Assembly (NCBI GenBank): GCA_963747535.1
Contig: CAVVFX010000004.1
Location: 62,001 to 126,000, forward strand
Direction: 5' to 3'
Length of the DNA stretch: 64,000 bases
Source: CAVVFX01 sp963747535
GTDB taxonomy: Bacteria > Acidobacteriota > Terriglobia > Bryobacterales > Bryobacteraceae
Position 1 is the stretch's first letter. The number at the start of each line of letters is the position of its first letter. The notes beneath the pieces are model-generated. The model saw only the letters and a program-made list of their open reading frames with translations, ran no database searches and had not been told where the DNA came from. Below are positions 63,355 through 64,000 of the stretch, in pieces. The translations under genes and the position numbers were made by a program.

Positions 63355-64000
63355 CGAAGAACGGAAAACTCGACTCCGACCTCGAAAGCCGTGGGCAGCT
63401 CGAAGTGAGGGCGCGGCGTGGTCGAGGGGTTTTGCGCTTCTAATGCACTACGCCCGTAGTAGCCGAAAGGCCAATAACCGCAGCCACGGCGGAAAAGGGA
63501 AATTCACACGTCCCTACCATCAGCGTTGCGCCGTCCGAGTGACGTATCTGAAGAACAAGATTCGAGGGCAATGGAAGGCGCACGGCCGTTACCTTGGGCG
63601 TGAGAGCGCTTCTTTCGAAAACGATGCAAACGCCGTAGGATTTGATCGGGAGCGCGTAGGGATCAACATTGCACGGCAACTAGAAGACTGGCAGACCGCG
63701 GGCGATGAGCGAATCTGGAAGTTAATCATCTCCCCGGAATTCGGTGATCGGGTAGATCTGTCACGCCTGACACGCGATCTGATCGAACGGATGGAGAACG
63801 ATCTCGGCACGGACCTCGAATGGGCGGCGGTGGAGCACCACAATACGGAGCATCCGCATGTTCACGTGGTGGTCCGTGGAGTGAGAAGCAGCGGCGAATC
63901 TCTTCGTTTGAACCGGGACTATGTGCAGCAAGGGATTCGGAACATTGCCGCGGATCTGTGTACCCGCCAACTTGGTTACCGCACGGAGCTCGATTCGTTC
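63341..64000 (+). CDS. VirD2-like (DUF3363-type) relaxase, N-terminal 220 residues
   Basis: The frame opens at ATG 63341 and has no stop before the window end, so the protein is cut off on the right. The relaxase three-His motif is clear in VEHHNTEHPHVHVVVRG (near residue 170), preceded by WKLIISPEFGDRVDLSRLTRDL and followed by RDYVQQGIRNIAADL and LGYRTE. The candidate nucleophile Tyr is in VTYLKNK near residue 75. This order matches VirD2-like DUF3363 relaxases that nick oriT and pilot single-stranded DNA. The first 45 residues are Arg-rich. Confidence 0.88.
   Translation, partial: MARTDEERKTRLRPRKPWAARSEGAAWSRGFALLMHYARSSRKANNRSHGGKGKFTRPYHQRCAVRVTYLKNKIRGQWKAHGRYLGRESASFENDANAVGFDRERVGINIARQLEDWQTAGDERIWKLIISPEFGDRVDLSRLTRDLIERMENDLGTDLEWAAVEHHNTEHPHVHVVVRGVRSSGESLRLNRDYVQQGIRNIAADLCTRQLGYRTELDSF

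Larger units (their letters stand above)
58860..64000. mobile_element. Integrative mobilizable/conjugative element at tRNA-Glu (left end; continues past the window)
   Basis: The element starts at the tRNA-Glu 3' end and carries a tyrosine integrase, a small HTH protein, a leftward traK/traL/traM-like set, a candidate oriT, an RHH protein and a VirD2-like relaxase. The order matches the oriT-flanking part of the RP4 Tra1 region. The left boundary is given approximately as the tRNA 3' half; the right att copy, coupling protein and any secretion genes lie outside the window. Whether it is self-transmissible cannot be told. Confidence 0.8.

Overview
The window is high-GC bacterial chromosome. The gene content suggests an Acidobacteriota member of the Solibacter/Bryobacter type: an Oar-like 1281-residue TonB-dependent receptor with a carboxypeptidase-regulatory N-terminus, an alternative complex III/caa3 respiratory cluster, many Tat- or Sec-exported sugar enzymes (galactonate-dehydratase-like, glycoamylase-like, DUF2264, ThuA, GMC oxidoreductase), and small palindromic repeats in intergenic spaces. 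This assignment is an inference from gene content; no rRNA is present.

Layout. 1-13.8 kb holds two enolase-superfamily paralogs, a membrane protein, an ECF sigma factor coupled to a TonB-like protein, an aldo/keto reductase, a glycoamylase-like protein, a FadB-like bifunctional enzyme with a DinB protein, a receiver-HATPase fusion, an MTA/SAH-deaminase-like amidohydrolase and an Hsp20. 14.4-17.3 kb is a compact XhoI/PaeR7I-type restriction-modification pair behind a 206-bp inverted-repeat element. 18.3-31.4 kb holds the TonB receptor, Uma2, a sugar isomerase-like protein, an ECF cobalt/nickel transporter (cbiMN-cbiQ-cbiO), LysR and GntR regulators, an aldehyde dehydrogenase and a PQQ dehydrogenase.

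31.7-44.7 kb is one long respiratory operon: alternative complex III (actABCDEF), a conserved single-pass protein, a SCO copper chaperone and a caa3 oxidase (ctaC with fused cytochrome c, ctaD with the A2-type YSHPAV signature, ctaE, ctaF). Quinol oxidation and O2 reduction are therefore encoded as one module. 44.7-57.5 kb has a membrane-anchored MutS-like ATPase, RlpA, a lactate permease, an FAD amine oxidase, a DUF2264 protein, a GMC/gluconate-dehydrogenase-subunit-3/ThuA operon (possible 3-keto-sugar pathway), a heparinase-like protein and an Ldh2-type dehydrogenase.

57.6-58.9 kb carries recA and tRNA-Glu(CTC). An integrative mobilizable or conjugative element starts at the tRNA 3' end and runs off the right edge. 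It carries a tyrosine integrase, a small HTH protein overlapping it antisense, and a mobilization module laid out like the RP4 Tra1 region: a leftward traK/traL/traM-like set and a rightward ribbon-helix-helix protein plus VirD2-like relaxase, with a candidate oriT between them containing four exact 10-bp-phased TTCGG repeats. The relaxase frame is open at the window end.

The most unusual signals outside the genes are two families of short palindromes. One has at least six copies with compensatory stem changes, one of them translated inside a gene. The other lies in the actE signal-peptide region and at the aldo/keto reductase stop codon. There is also a longer diverged repeat pair at 17.9 and 54.7 kb.
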